Source: Myxococcales bacterium 68-20 (GTDB lineage Bacteria; Myxococcota_A; Polyangia; Polyangiales; Polyangiaceae). From it: a stretch of 64,000 bases of DNA. The notes beneath the pieces are model-generated. The model made no database searches. It was not told the DNA's origin and saw nothing but the letters and a program-made list of their open reading frames with translations. The stretch covers positions 64,198 through 128,197 of the forward strand of contig MKVQ01000002.1 of NCBI GenBank assembly GCA_001899635.1, written 5' to 3'. Each line of letters starts with the position of its first letter. Position 1 is the stretch's first letter. The position numbers and the translations under genes were made by a program. Positions 14,473-21,856 of this stretch are shown here, piece after piece.

Positions 14473-14678
14473 CCTCCGCCCGCGACGCCGCCGCCGCCGT
14501 AAGAGCCCTCACGGTTGTCGATCGCGTGCCTGAGCTGCGCGCTCGCCTGAGGGTCACCCTCGAACTGCATGATCGGATCGGCGAGCACGGAGCGCTGCTG
14601 CGGCTTCACGGTGACGCATCCCGCGGCGAAGACGAGGAGCGTTGCGAGCAGGACTTGCGCGAGCTTGTGGCCTTCCAT
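14457..14678 (-). CDS. DUF4266-domain small lipoprotein
   Basis: This 73-residue lipoprotein has the lipobox FAAGC at about residue 21 and a core with LADPIMQFEGD typical of DUF4266. It ends in Gly-rich sequence terminating Cys-Gly-Cys-Asn, also a family hallmark. In other bacteria the DUF4266-DUF3570 pair occurs with thioredoxin-like and ApbE flavinylation genes, suggesting a redox-linked outer-membrane unit. None of those are visible here. Its ribosome binding region lies inside a tandem TCCTAGA heptamer array (14687-14714). Confidence 0.8.
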   Translation of the reverse strand: MEGHKLAQVLLATLLVFAAGCVTVKPQQRSVLADPIMQFEGDPQASAQLRHAIDNREGSYGGGGVAGGGCGCN

Positions 14679-14686
14679 TCGCTGGC

Positions 14687-14714
14687 TCCTAGATCCTAGA
14701 TCCTAGATCTTAGA
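14687..14714 (-). repeat. four tandem heptamers spanning the DUF4266 ribosome binding region
   Basis: Three exact copies of TCCTAGA (14687-14693, 14694-14700, 14701-14707) are followed by TCTTAGA (14708-14714). On the coding minus strand each full copy reads TCTAGGA, and the copy nearest the start gives AGGAG about 7 nt before the ATG at 14678. The array also contains the TAA stop of the SH3-domain gene. Confidence 0.85.
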
Positions 14715-15513
14715 AATAGACGCCGAAACCGCCGGCGTACGTCTGCGCGTTCTTGAAGCTCTCCGAGTCGAACAACGTCAGGTTCGTCACCTCGAGGCGC
14801 ACGAGGATCCTCCCGCGGAGCGCCATCAAGATGCCTCCGCCGGCGCGCGCCATCCAGAGGTCCTCGCGCTTCAGTACGAAGGAGTCCGCATTCGGGCGCA
14901 CGCTGAGCCCGCCGCCGCCGATCCCGAGGAACGGACAGATCGCCCAGCTCGGCGCGAAGTGCACCGTCGCGCCGCCGCCGTAGAGGATCTGCGAGCCGTC
15001 GGCGGTCAGCGCATTGGCGATGTATCCGTCGAGCGTGACCGTGCGATGCACGACGATCGACGGACGCCCCTCGAGGTAGCCGAACGCGCGCGTGGTCTGG
15101 TCACGTACGGGGATCGCGAGGACGCCGCCGAGGATCGCGAAGCCTCCGTTCGCGCCTTCGAGCGGAGGAGTGGCGAAGAGGCCCGGCCGCGACGGCGCTT
15201 CGGGCTCGCCCGGACGCACGGCGAAGACCTGCATCTCGTCGCCGAGCCCGTACGCGACGCGACCGTCCGGGAGGACGACGCGAAGCCAGAAGCCCGTGCC
15301 CAGGCGTCCGTCGACCCCGAACGTCTCGCCGCGATGTGCGGTGTAGATCACACGCGACGAGATGCTCGGGCCGGTCCTGAGCTCCGCGGAGTCGACGACG
15401 ACACGCGCGAACGCGTCGTGCTCCTCTGCCGCCTGAGCTACGCCGGGCGCGCCGAGGATGACGGCGGCGGGCGCCACGAGCGCGAGAGCGGCAAGGAGCG
15501 CGAGACGCTTCAT
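14710..15513 (-). CDS. SH3-domain outer-membrane barrel-like protein
   Basis: The 267-residue product has a signal peptide (cleavage near AQA|AEE, about 29). A bacterial SH3 domain follows (about 35-100; DSAELRTGPSISSRVIYTAHRGE), a module that often binds peptidoglycan peptides. A C-terminal domain rich in Gly and alternating hydrophobics ends GGFGVYF, consistent with a small outer-membrane barrel closing on Phe. It may tether or anchor the neighbouring DUF3570/DUF4266 pair to the cell wall; that is inference. The ATG at 15513 is preferred over one four codons upstream because it overlaps the previous stop (ATGA). Confidence 0.75.
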   Translation of the reverse strand: MKRLALLAALALVAPAAVILGAPGVAQAAEEHDAFARVVVDSAELRTGPSISSRVIYTAHRGETFGVDGRLGTGFWLRVVLPDGRVAYGLGDEMQVFAVRPGEPEAPSRPGLFATPPLEGANGGFAILGGVLAIPVRDQTTRAFGYLEGRPSIVVHRTVTLDGYIANALTADGSQILYGGGATVHFAPSWAICPFLGIGGGGLSVRPNADSFVLKREDLWMARAGGGILMALRGRILVRLEVTNLTLFDSESFKNAQTYAGGFGVYF

Positions 15514-15974
15514 CGCTTGGCCCACTCGCGGAGGACCTCGAGGAACGGGTCCTCGCGCGGGAAGATCGCGCGCGGGTGGTTCTGTCCGGTCGGCCGGAGA
15601 TACAGCGGCGCGGTGAGCACGTCACGGCTCATCACGAGCGTGACCGCCTGCAGGTTTCCCTGGGCGGCGCCGCCCGAGTTGAGCAGCGCGCGATTCGTCG
15701 GCCGATCACCCTCGCACGGAATCGGATCGTGGTTGCGCAGCGCCATGCCGCTGACCGCGCTCGAATTGAAGTGGCAGCCGTTGGCCGCGTCGCCCGCGCC
15801 GGGGTCGCCCGAACCGCACTTCTTCGTCACGAGGAGCTCGGGCTCGACGCGGCAGAAGAAGAAATCCGCGTCGAACTGCTCGTCGGGGACGACGAAATTC
15901 GGTCCAGGATCGACCGTCGTGCAGCCCGTCACGCCGAGGAGCGCGGGCGCCAGCGCGGCGATCAAGCGCGACAT
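15510..15974 (-). CDS. lipoprotein with cytochrome-like C-X13-CH motif
   Basis: The protein has 154 residues and starts at the ATG at 15974, which is followed by a signal sequence and lipobox VTGC (about residue 18). An upstream in-frame start adds only basic, unlikely sequence. The segment LLVTKKCGS...GCHFNSSAVSGMAL resembles myxobacterial periplasmic cytochrome-like lipoproteins, with a Cys 13 residues before a Cys-His pair instead of CXXCH. Whether heme is bound is unclear. It is the first gene of a four-gene minus-strand operon and overlaps the SH3-domain gene by 4 bp. Confidence 0.65.
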   Translation of the reverse strand: MSRLIAALAPALLGVTGCTTVDPGPNFVVPDEQFDADFFFCRVEPELLVTKKCGSGDPGAGDAANGCHFNSSAVSGMALRNHDPIPCEGDRPTNRALLNSGGAAQGNLQAVTLVMSRDVLTAPLYLRPTGQNHPRAIFPREDPFLEVLREWAKR

Positions 15975-16390
15975 TCCGGCCTTGCACAGCAAGCCGGCAC
16001 CGCCTCGTGGCTGACGCCGTACAGGCACGCGCCGACGATAAACGCGACCTGTAGGCACTGTCTATTCGATCGCCGCGCTCGACTGCGAACGTCCACGGCG
16101 GGCCGCTCGTGTCCCCTCGCCCACGCGCCGCGGACGGCTGAACGCAAGTTTTCGGCGGCCGGGATCCCTCCGAGACAGCGAAAATGTCGAGAATCGTTTT
16201 CCTAAGTGGGTCAGAGCACTTGGGCGCGAACATGGAACGTGCCGTGCGAGCTGTGGCGGGAATGCCAACGCCGTTTTGGGTTGATCCACCGAGGTCGGTC
16301 CGAATAGAAGTTTTCCCCGCCCCGAGGAATGTCGTAGCTTGCCTTACATGTAGGGTGCAGCTGGCCCGAAGCCCCCTCGGAGAGTAAGGA
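15975..16390. other. 416-bp intergenic region between divergent transcription units
   Basis: This gap separates the minus-strand lipoprotein operon from the small plus-strand lipoprotein at 16391. Its right half (about 16180-16360) is noticeably lower in G+C than the surroundings, as expected for promoters. I could not identify a convincing -35/-10 pair. Short reading frames here lack coding character. Confidence 0.5.
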
Positions 16391-16579
16391 ATGAAGCTCA
16401 CCCCCTGGTACCTCGCAGCGCTCGCTCCCATTGCCATCGCCGGTTGTTCGGGCGCGCTCATGGGCCATGTCGCTGTCCTCGCCGTCACCATCGGAATCTT
16501 CATCGGGACGCTGTCCCTCGGGCGCGCGCAGACGCAGAATACGTCTGCACCCGAAGTCGCTCAGGTCGACAAGGCCTGA
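16391..16579 (+). CDS. small hypothetical lipoprotein
   Basis: This 62-residue product has a lipobox IAGC at about residue 19 and then a second hydrophobic stretch (about 24-42, HVAVLAVTIGIFIGTLSLG), ending in a short polar tail. It may be a lipoprotein or a two-segment membrane peptide. The start is well supported by GGAGAGTAAGGA immediately upstream of the ATG. I do not recognise it. Confidence 0.65.
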   Translation: MKLTPWYLAALAPIAIAGCSGALMGHVAVLAVTIGIFIGTLSLGRAQTQNTSAPEVAQVDKA

Positions 16580-16685
16580 CGCCCGCTCGTCGGGGAGAGG
16601 CTCTACCTCGTCCTCCCCCCGACGGCAGCGCCAGATGGGCCGCGACGGTGCTTCGGGGGGTCTGGACAGCTCCAGCGCCCCAACC

Positions 16686-16982
16686 ATGAAGATGACCTGC
16701 CGCTTCTCCCTCCTGGTCCTGTTCGCGTTCACAGCCGTCGTGCTCGCGGGATGCGATAGCCCGGGCTTCCGATCTCGTGGCGGCCAGCCCGCTGCACAGC
16801 CGACCTCGGAGACGCCGCGCCGATCGCCGACCGGAACGGGACACGGCACGTCGCGTCCGCCGTCGCGCACCGCGCCCTCGAGCTCGAGCACGAGCGCGCC
16901 GACGTTCCAGCCCGCGCCCTCGCCGAACCCGCTTCCGCCGCCGCCCCCTCCTCCGATGTCGGGCTCGACCGGGAAGTCCTGA
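16686..16982 (+). CDS. Pro/Ser-rich small lipoprotein
   Basis: The 98-residue product has a clear lipoprotein signal with lipobox VLAGC (about residue 22). The remainder is disordered: Arg, Ser, Thr and Pro-rich, with an eight-residue proline run near the C-terminus. No folded domain is visible. Two Met codons sit close together at the start (16686 and 16692), and neither has a clear Shine-Dalgarno. It is probably a wall-spanning or surface linker lipoprotein, with unknown role. Confidence 0.55.
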   Translation: MKMTCRFSLLVLFAFTAVVLAGCDSPGFRSRGGQPAAQPTSETPRRSPTGTGHGTSRPPSRTAPSSSSTSAPTFQPAPSPNPLPPPPPPPMSGSTGKS

Positions 16983-17075
16983 TCGACGCCCCAGCGAGGC
17001 GATGATCGCGTAAGGTCCTTCCCAGCGTTCGAGCGGCGCAAAGCCCTCGAGCTCCGGAAAGGAGAGCGATCATCG

Positions 17076-18266
17076 ATGCCGACCCGCGATCGCCTCAAGG
17101 CTCTCGACGAGTTCACCCTCGCCGACCTCGAGGCTGTCCGACTCGTCCTTCGCGGTGACTCGGTCATCGACTGGCACCGCCTGAACTTCGAGGGCGACCG
17201 AGAAGTCCGGGATTTCTGCGTCGCGCAGGAGTTCAACCCGGACGAGCCCGCGGATCGCGCGCGCATGAACGCGATCAAGTCGGAGGCGATCAACTACCTG
17301 CGGCGGCACTTCGAGTATCCGATCCCGAAGCCGGTCGAGCAGGCGAGCATCGAGGAGCTCTTCTCGCTCGCGGCGGGTCGCGGTCACCGCCAGACGTGCG
17401 CGTGCACGATCTTGAAGTGCATGCACATCATCCATCACCTGGATGGTCGTGAGCTGCTCTTCATGCTCCCGATGTCGGACCAGGAGATCTTCCACCTCGT
17501 CGAGGAGAAGGTCTACCGGGTGATCGGCAGCATGCTCGCCGAGGGCTTCCCCATCACCGAGTTCGTCGGTGGTCGGAAGAACAAGGACTCGCTCTACACC
17601 AAGCTCTTGTCGAAACGCGACGCGGTCTCCGCGCAGATCTTCGACAAGCTCCGCTTCCGGATCGTCGCTCGCGAGCGCGAGGACATCATCCCGATCATCC
17701 AGTACCTGACGAAGAAGCTCTTCCCGTTCAACTACGTCATCCCCGCGCAGAGCATCAACTCGATGTTCCACTTCAAGCGGTTCTGTCAGAAGAACGACCA
17801 CTTGAAGAAGTTCTTGAGCGAGATGCAGGCCGGCGCGGACGAGGAGTTCACGCCGACCGACAACATCTTCTCGGCGGACAACTACCGGGTCATCCACTTC
17901 GTCGTCGACATGCCGGTGCGCTTGCCGCGCAAGCTGCTCGAGCGCGCGCCGTCGACTGCCTGGGCGCTCGGCCCCGTCGTCTTCGTCATCTGCGAGTTCC
18001 AGGTGATCGACCGCGAGACCGAGGCCGCGAACGAGCAGGGCGAGGCATCGCATGCAAAGTACAAGGAGCGGCAGAAGAAGGCCGTCATGCGCCGGCTGCA
18101 GGTCGGCATGCGCGAGCTGAGGACGCCGCCGCGTCGCACGGAGGAGCCGGCACCGGTGAGCCGGCGCCCGGAGCGCACGATGGCGCCGCCCACGTCCGAG
18201 CGCGAAGCGCCGGCCGAGCAGCCGCGCCAAGGCCGCCGACGCCCCGGCCCACGCAGTCAACGATGA
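17076..18266 (+). CDS. RelA/SpoT-synthetase-like protein of unknown function
   Basis: This 396-residue cytoplasmic protein keeps, in order, the landmarks of the RelA/SpoT synthetase fold: KDSLYTKLLSKR (like KxxSIYRKMxRK), IFDKLRFRIVA with Asp190, DNYRVIHF with Tyr270 and His274 (like NGYQSIH), CEFQVID with Glu307 (like VEIQIRT), and QGEASHAKYK (like GVAAHWKYK). In RSH enzymes the Asp and Glu bind Mg and activate the acceptor, and the Tyr stacks on guanine. No hydrolase, TGS or ACT domain is present. The C-terminal 70 residues are Pro/Arg-rich and disordered. I believe it belongs to a myxobacterial uncharacterised family (TIGR04552). AGGAGAG precedes the ATG. Confidence 0.7.
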   Translation: MPTRDRLKALDEFTLADLEAVRLVLRGDSVIDWHRLNFEGDREVRDFCVAQEFNPDEPADRARMNAIKSEAINYLRRHFEYPIPKPVEQASIEELFSLAAGRGHRQTCACTILKCMHIIHHLDGRELLFMLPMSDQEIFHLVEEKVYRVIGSMLAEGFPITEFVGGRKNKDSLYTKLLSKRDAVSAQIFDKLRFRIVAREREDIIPIIQYLTKKLFPFNYVIPAQSINSMFHFKRFCQKNDHLKKFLSEMQAGADEEFTPTDNIFSADNYRVIHFVVDMPVRLPRKLLERAPSTAWALGPVVFVICEFQVIDRETEAANEQGEASHAKYKERQKKAVMRRLQVGMRELRTPPRRTEEPAPVSRRPERTMAPPTSEREAPAEQPRQGRRRPGPRSQR

Positions 18267-18267
18267 G

Positions 18268-18288
18268 CGGGCGACGGCGCCCCGCCCG
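18268..18288. terminator. weak hairpin between convergent genes
   Basis: Arms CGGGCG (18268-18273) and CGCCCG (18283-18288) flank a 9-nt loop in the 36-bp gap between two convergent genes. The stem is only 6 bp, so the assignment rests mainly on position. Confidence 0.3.
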
Positions 18289-18302
18289 TCACCGGACCGC
18301 GC

Positions 18303-19208
18303 TCAGCTCGGGTCGCGCACGAAACGAAGGATGACGGGAAGGAAGAAGATGAGGCTCGCGAGCGCGAGACCCGCGCACGTGATGGCGAGGCCGAGCGCGA
18401 ACGTCTTCGTGTCGTACGCCCGGAGCGCCCGCTCGTAGAGCGGAACGTCGGGGGAGCGCCGGTTCCGGAGCGAGGTCAGGTCCTGGCGGAGCTCGAACTG
18501 CCGCCACAGCACTTTCATCGCGTAGCCAGGCGCCTCCCAGACCTTCGCGGGCGGCGGAGGAAAGCGCGCGATGATCGCGGCAGGATCCGGCGGAGGCGGA
18601 GGTCCCGGTGCCACGGAGACCTGCGGCGCCGGCATCGGGGGTTGGCCGAGCGAGGGATCGCCCGCGTGGCCCGGCGGGAGCGACGGGTCGACCGGACGGG
18701 CCGGTCGGAGCGAGGGATCGCTCGCGTGGCTCGGCGGCAGTGACGGGTCCACGCGCGGCGAAGGCACAGACGGGCTCGAGGCCGGCCCCGCGAGCGAAAG
18801 CCCGAGATCGGGCACGGGGCCCGGCGGAGGCGGCGCGCCATAGGCCGGGGGAGCCGGCTGCGCGGGGCTCGCCACCGGCATCGACCGAGGCGTGTGGGCC
18901 GTGTGGGACGAGGGCAGATCGAGCTCGAGCGCTCCCTGAGGGACCTCCTCGGCGAACGGGTCGTCGTCGTCCCCGAACGCGATGCCGCCGCCGGCATACG
19001 CGCTCGGGCCCGCCGGATGGCTCGCCATCGAGCCGCCACGCGTGAGGTCGAGGCCCCCATCGCCGAGGTCATCATCGCCCCAGCCGCCACCTCCTCCCGC
19101 ACCGGCCGAGGGACCGCTGGCTCCGCGGCCGCAGCTCCGGCACGGGGATTGGGGGGATTGGGGGGTGAGACCAGTGCTCTTGCAGAAGGGGCAGACGCTG
19201 CTGCTCAT
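18303..19208 (-). CDS. zinc-ribbon, Pro-rich, C-terminally membrane-anchored protein
   Basis: The 301-residue product starts with a zinc-ribbon-like motif (Cys6-x2-Cys9 and Cys23-x2-Cys26). A long disordered Gly/Asp/Pro/Ser region (30-220) follows, including four DPSL-type repeats encoded by a 60-bp tandem duplication. The C-terminal domain carries one or two membrane helices (about 265-290). This plan, ribbon plus low-complexity linker plus tail anchor, is frequent among uncharacterised myxobacterial proteins. The ATG at 19208 is chosen because the ribbon starts directly after it. Function is unknown; cytoplasmic zinc sensing or protein docking at the membrane would fit. Confidence 0.7.
   Translation of the reverse strand: MSSSVCPFCKSTGLTPQSPQSPCRSCGRGASGPSAGAGGGGGWGDDDLGDGGLDLTRGGSMASHPAGPSAYAGGGIAFGDDDDPFAEEVPQGALELDLPSSHTAHTPRSMPVASPAQPAPPAYGAPPPPGPVPDLGLSLAGPASSPSVPSPRVDPSLPPSHASDPSLRPARPVDPSLPPGHAGDPSLGQPPMPAPQVSVAPGPPPPPDPAAIIARFPPPPAKVWEAPGYAMKVLWRQFELRQDLTSLRNRRSPDVPLYERALRAYDTKTFALGLAITCAGLALASLIFFLPVILRFVRDPS
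18648..18749 (-). repeat. 60-bp tandem duplication inside the zinc-ribbon gene
   Basis: The sequence GAGCGAGGGATCG recurs exactly 60 bp apart (18648 and 18708), with the flanks matching at most positions until about 18749. The period is 20 codons, so the frame is kept, and it yields the DPSL repeats of the protein. Confidence 0.8.
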
Positions 19209-19311
19209 CGGAATGGGGCGGCACGGTCGAGTGCCGGAAACGGCAGAATACGCTACTCCCCCCGGCAACGTCCCTTCGCATTTCGCCCCTGCTAAGGTAC
19301 GGTCCGCCTGA

Positions 19312-19824
19312 ATGAGGCTCTATGGCGCCAAGGTTGGTCCGGTCGCGCAGGAAGTCGTCCGCACGCTCGTCACCTCGAAGGCCATAGAGACCGAAGCGCA
19401 GCGCGAGGTCATCGCCGACATCGAAGCGGTCCTCAAGAGTTACCTCGACACGGAGCGCGTGGTCGACGACAAGACGCGGGACCTCCTCCAGCGCACGGGC
19501 CGCGGAACGTCGGAGTTCTCCAGGGTCCGCCAGCAGGTCGCGGAGCACCACGGGATCAAGGTCGGCGACGAGGCGCTCGACTATCTCCTCGATCAGGTCG
19601 TCGAGATGCTCCTTCACTCCGCGCATGTCGACGAGGTGTTCGCGGAGGATGTCGAGCTGCGCCGAAAGATGGCGCCGATCTTCAAGCGGTACATGGGCGC
19701 CGACGCCGAGCTCGAAGCGGAAGTCCGCGCGCAGCTCAAGCACGTGAAGGAAGGCACCGCGCAGTGGGACATCGAACATGCCCGCGTGCTCGAGGCCGTG
19801 AAACGCAGGCGCGGACTGTCGTGA
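19312..19824 (+). CDS. DUF507 family protein
   Basis: The protein has 170 residues, is soluble and mostly alpha-helical, with N-terminal MRLYGAKVGPVAQEVVRTL and a C-terminal ERVVDDKT...RRKMAPIFKRY arrangement characteristic of DUF507. The family is common in Deltaproteobacteria and Aquificae and often neighbours housekeeping genes. No biochemical function is known to me. It lies about 100 bp upstream of the yicC-type gene, and gmk follows, so the three may be co-expressed. Confidence 0.85.
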   Translation: MRLYGAKVGPVAQEVVRTLVTSKAIETEAQREVIADIEAVLKSYLDTERVVDDKTRDLLQRTGRGTSEFSRVRQQVAEHHGIKVGDEALDYLLDQVVEMLLHSAHVDEVFAEDVELRRKMAPIFKRYMGADAELEAEVRAQLKHVKEGTAQWDIEHARVLEAVKRRRGLS

Positions 19825-19930
19825 GACCAGGTGGACGGAGTCCAGTTCCGCTGGATGGAGTCCACGGCGTCGACGCGACGCCGGCGAACACGACGACCAC
19901 TGCACCTCGGCTGAGTGGGAGGGCCGGCCC

Positions 19931-20827
19931 ATGCGTAGCATGACGGGATTCGGCGTCGGCGAGGCCTTGCTCGCCGCGACCACGGATGCGCCCTTCTCCG
20001 GCGACAAGGTCACGATCGAGATCCGTGGGGTCAACCATCGGTTCCTCGACGTCCGGGTCCGCGGCCCGAGTCAGCTGCCGGATCTCGCGAATGTGGTCGA
20101 GTCGCTCGCCCGCGAGCGCCTGAGCCGCGGACGATTCGACATCAACGTTCGCCTCGACGGCAGCGTGCTCGGCGCGATGGTGATCGACACGGACCGCGCC
20201 CGAAGTGTGTTCGCCGCGCTGAGGACGCTGCGGGACGAGCTCGCGCCGAACGCCGACGTCCCTCTCTCTCTGCTCGCTTCCGTCCCCGATCTCTTCGTGC
20301 CGTCGATCGAACGCGAAGGAGAGGCGCTCCACGCGGCCCTCACGACCGCATTCGACGCTGCGCTGAAGTCGCTCGACACGATGCGCCTTCGCGAGGGGCT
20401 GGCCTTGGCGCAAGACCTCATCCGCCGACTCGCGACGATCCGCCGGCTGATGCAGACCGTCACCGAGCGCGCCCCTCAGGTCGTCGAGGTCTACAAGAAG
20501 CGCCTGAAGGAGCGGGCCGATCGGCTTCGTGTCGCGTCGGACGTCGAGATCGACGCGGGGCGTCTCGAGCAGGAGCTCGCGCTCTTCGCCGATCGGATCG
20601 ACATCGCCGAGGAGCTCACGCGCCTCGAGAGTCACTGCGCTCACCTCGAGACGCTCCTCCTCAGCGCCGAGGCGGTCGGGCGTCGCCTCGACTTCCTCCT
20701 GCAGGAGATGGCGCGAGAGGCCAACACGATCGGGGCGAAGAGCCAGGACGTCGCCATCGCGCATGCGGTCGTCGAGCTGAAGGCCGAGATCGAGCGGATG
20801 CGCGAGCAGGTCCAGAACGTCGAGTGA
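19931..20827 (+). CDS. YicC/YloC-family endoribonuclease
   Basis: This 298-residue protein begins MRSMTGFG, the invariant start of the YicC family, and carries the matching IEIRGVNHRFLDVRVR, the central SLLASVPDL and the C-terminal RRLDFLLQEMAREANTIGAK. Family members are metal-dependent RNases, shown in E. coli to act on small RNA. Length is normal. It is followed closely by gmk, a gene order seen in many bacteria. Confidence 0.93.
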   Translation: MRSMTGFGVGEALLAATTDAPFSGDKVTIEIRGVNHRFLDVRVRGPSQLPDLANVVESLARERLSRGRFDINVRLDGSVLGAMVIDTDRARSVFAALRTLRDELAPNADVPLSLLASVPDLFVPSIEREGEALHAALTTAFDAALKSLDTMRLREGLALAQDLIRRLATIRRLMQTVTERAPQVVEVYKKRLKERADRLRVASDVEIDAGRLEQELALFADRIDIAEELTRLESHCAHLETLLLSAEAVGRRLDFLLQEMAREANTIGAKSQDVAIAHAVVELKAEIERMREQVQNVE

Positions 20828-20996
20828 TCCCGGGCGGAAGCGCCCGCGGCCCGGACAGCCCATCGCCCTGGAAGCGTCGGGAAACGCTGCGCGTCGAGTC
20901 GCGTCGACTCGACGAAATCGTCGAGCTCACCTCCGCTCCCGCACGCAGAGATTACCGTCGTTTCGATGGACTCGATGAACTAGGATGGGCCCTCCG

Positions 20997-21620
20997 ATGA
21001 GCGACCCCTTCTTGCTCCTCATCCTTTCTTCCCCCAGCGGCGCTGGGAAGACGACGCTCACGCGCAAGCTGCGCGAGAAGTTCCCCACGCTACGCTTCAG
21101 CATCTCGCACACGACGCGCAAGCCGCGCGCGAACGAGGCGGACGGCAAGGACTACCACTTCATCGACCGCACGCAGTTCGACGAGCTGGTCGAGCGTGAG
21201 GCCTTCCTGGAGTGGGCGCACGTTCACGAGAACTGCTACGGCACGTCGCTCGCCGAGATCGAGCGCGCCAAGTCGGACCCGAGCTGCAGCGGCATCATCT
21301 TCGACATCGACTACCAGGGCGCACGCCAGATCCGAGCGAAGGTGCCCGAGGCGGTGTCGGTCTTCATTCTCCCGCCGTCGATGGTCGAGCTCGAACGTCG
21401 CCTTCGCGGTCGCGCTAGCGAGAGCGAGGACGCCGTGCGCAAGCGCTTCGCCGCCGCTCGCGTCGAGATCGAGCACTACGGATTCTTCGACTACCTCGTC
21501 GTGAACGACGACGTCGACAGTGCCTTCCGCCACCTGGAGGGGGTCATCCTCGCCGAGCGTTCCCGTCGCTTCCGCCGGGCCGAGCTCGCGGAGCGCCTAC
21601 TCCGAGCCGGCACGCTCTGA
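20997..21620 (+). CDS. gmk: guanylate kinase
   Basis: Gmk phosphorylates GMP (and dGMP) to GDP with ATP. The P-loop SSPSGAGKTT, the GMP-binding SHTTRKPR and GKDYHF motifs, and FDIDYQGARQI are all present in about 207 residues, typical for the family. Two Met codons are possible starts (20985 and 20997). The second is preferred because homologs begin a few residues before the first strand and an AGGATGGG lies upstream at reasonable spacing. A strong hairpin immediately follows the stop. Confidence 0.93.
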   Translation: MSDPFLLLILSSPSGAGKTTLTRKLREKFPTLRFSISHTTRKPRANEADGKDYHFIDRTQFDELVEREAFLEWAHVHENCYGTSLAEIERAKSDPSCSGIIFDIDYQGARQIRAKVPEAVSVFILPPSMVELERRLRGRASESEDAVRKRFAAARVEIEHYGFFDYLVVNDDVDSAFRHLEGVILAERSRRFRRAELAERLLRAGTL

Positions 21621-21650
21621 CGAGTGCTTCGCCTTCAGGCGAAGCGCTCG
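21621..21650 (+). terminator. 13-bp hairpin after gmk
   Basis: CGAGTGCTTCGCC (21621-21633), loop TTCA, then GGCGAAGCGCTCG (21638-21650) form a 13-bp stem with one G-T pair directly after the gmk stop. No T-run follows. It likely ends the DUF507-yicC-gmk unit. Confidence 0.7.
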
Positions 21651-21856
21651 TGACTGCAGTCGACAGGCTCCAGTCCGTCGCCGCACGTCGCGACCGTCGT
21701 CGGACGACGTCCCGACGATCTCGTCGTCGAAGCCGACCTGCGCTTTCCGGTCGAGCATCGTGACGACGTCGCGCGGCGCTACCCGAACGCGGAAGCCTGA
21801 TCGATCGAGCCTCGCGCCGTTCACCTACCGGCGAACGGCCCGGCGCGCCTCGAATC

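Noticed and set aside
16184-16387. 67-codon open frame before the small lipoprotein
   Set aside because: No Shine-Dalgarno and no coding character; the region looks like promoter DNA of lower G+C.
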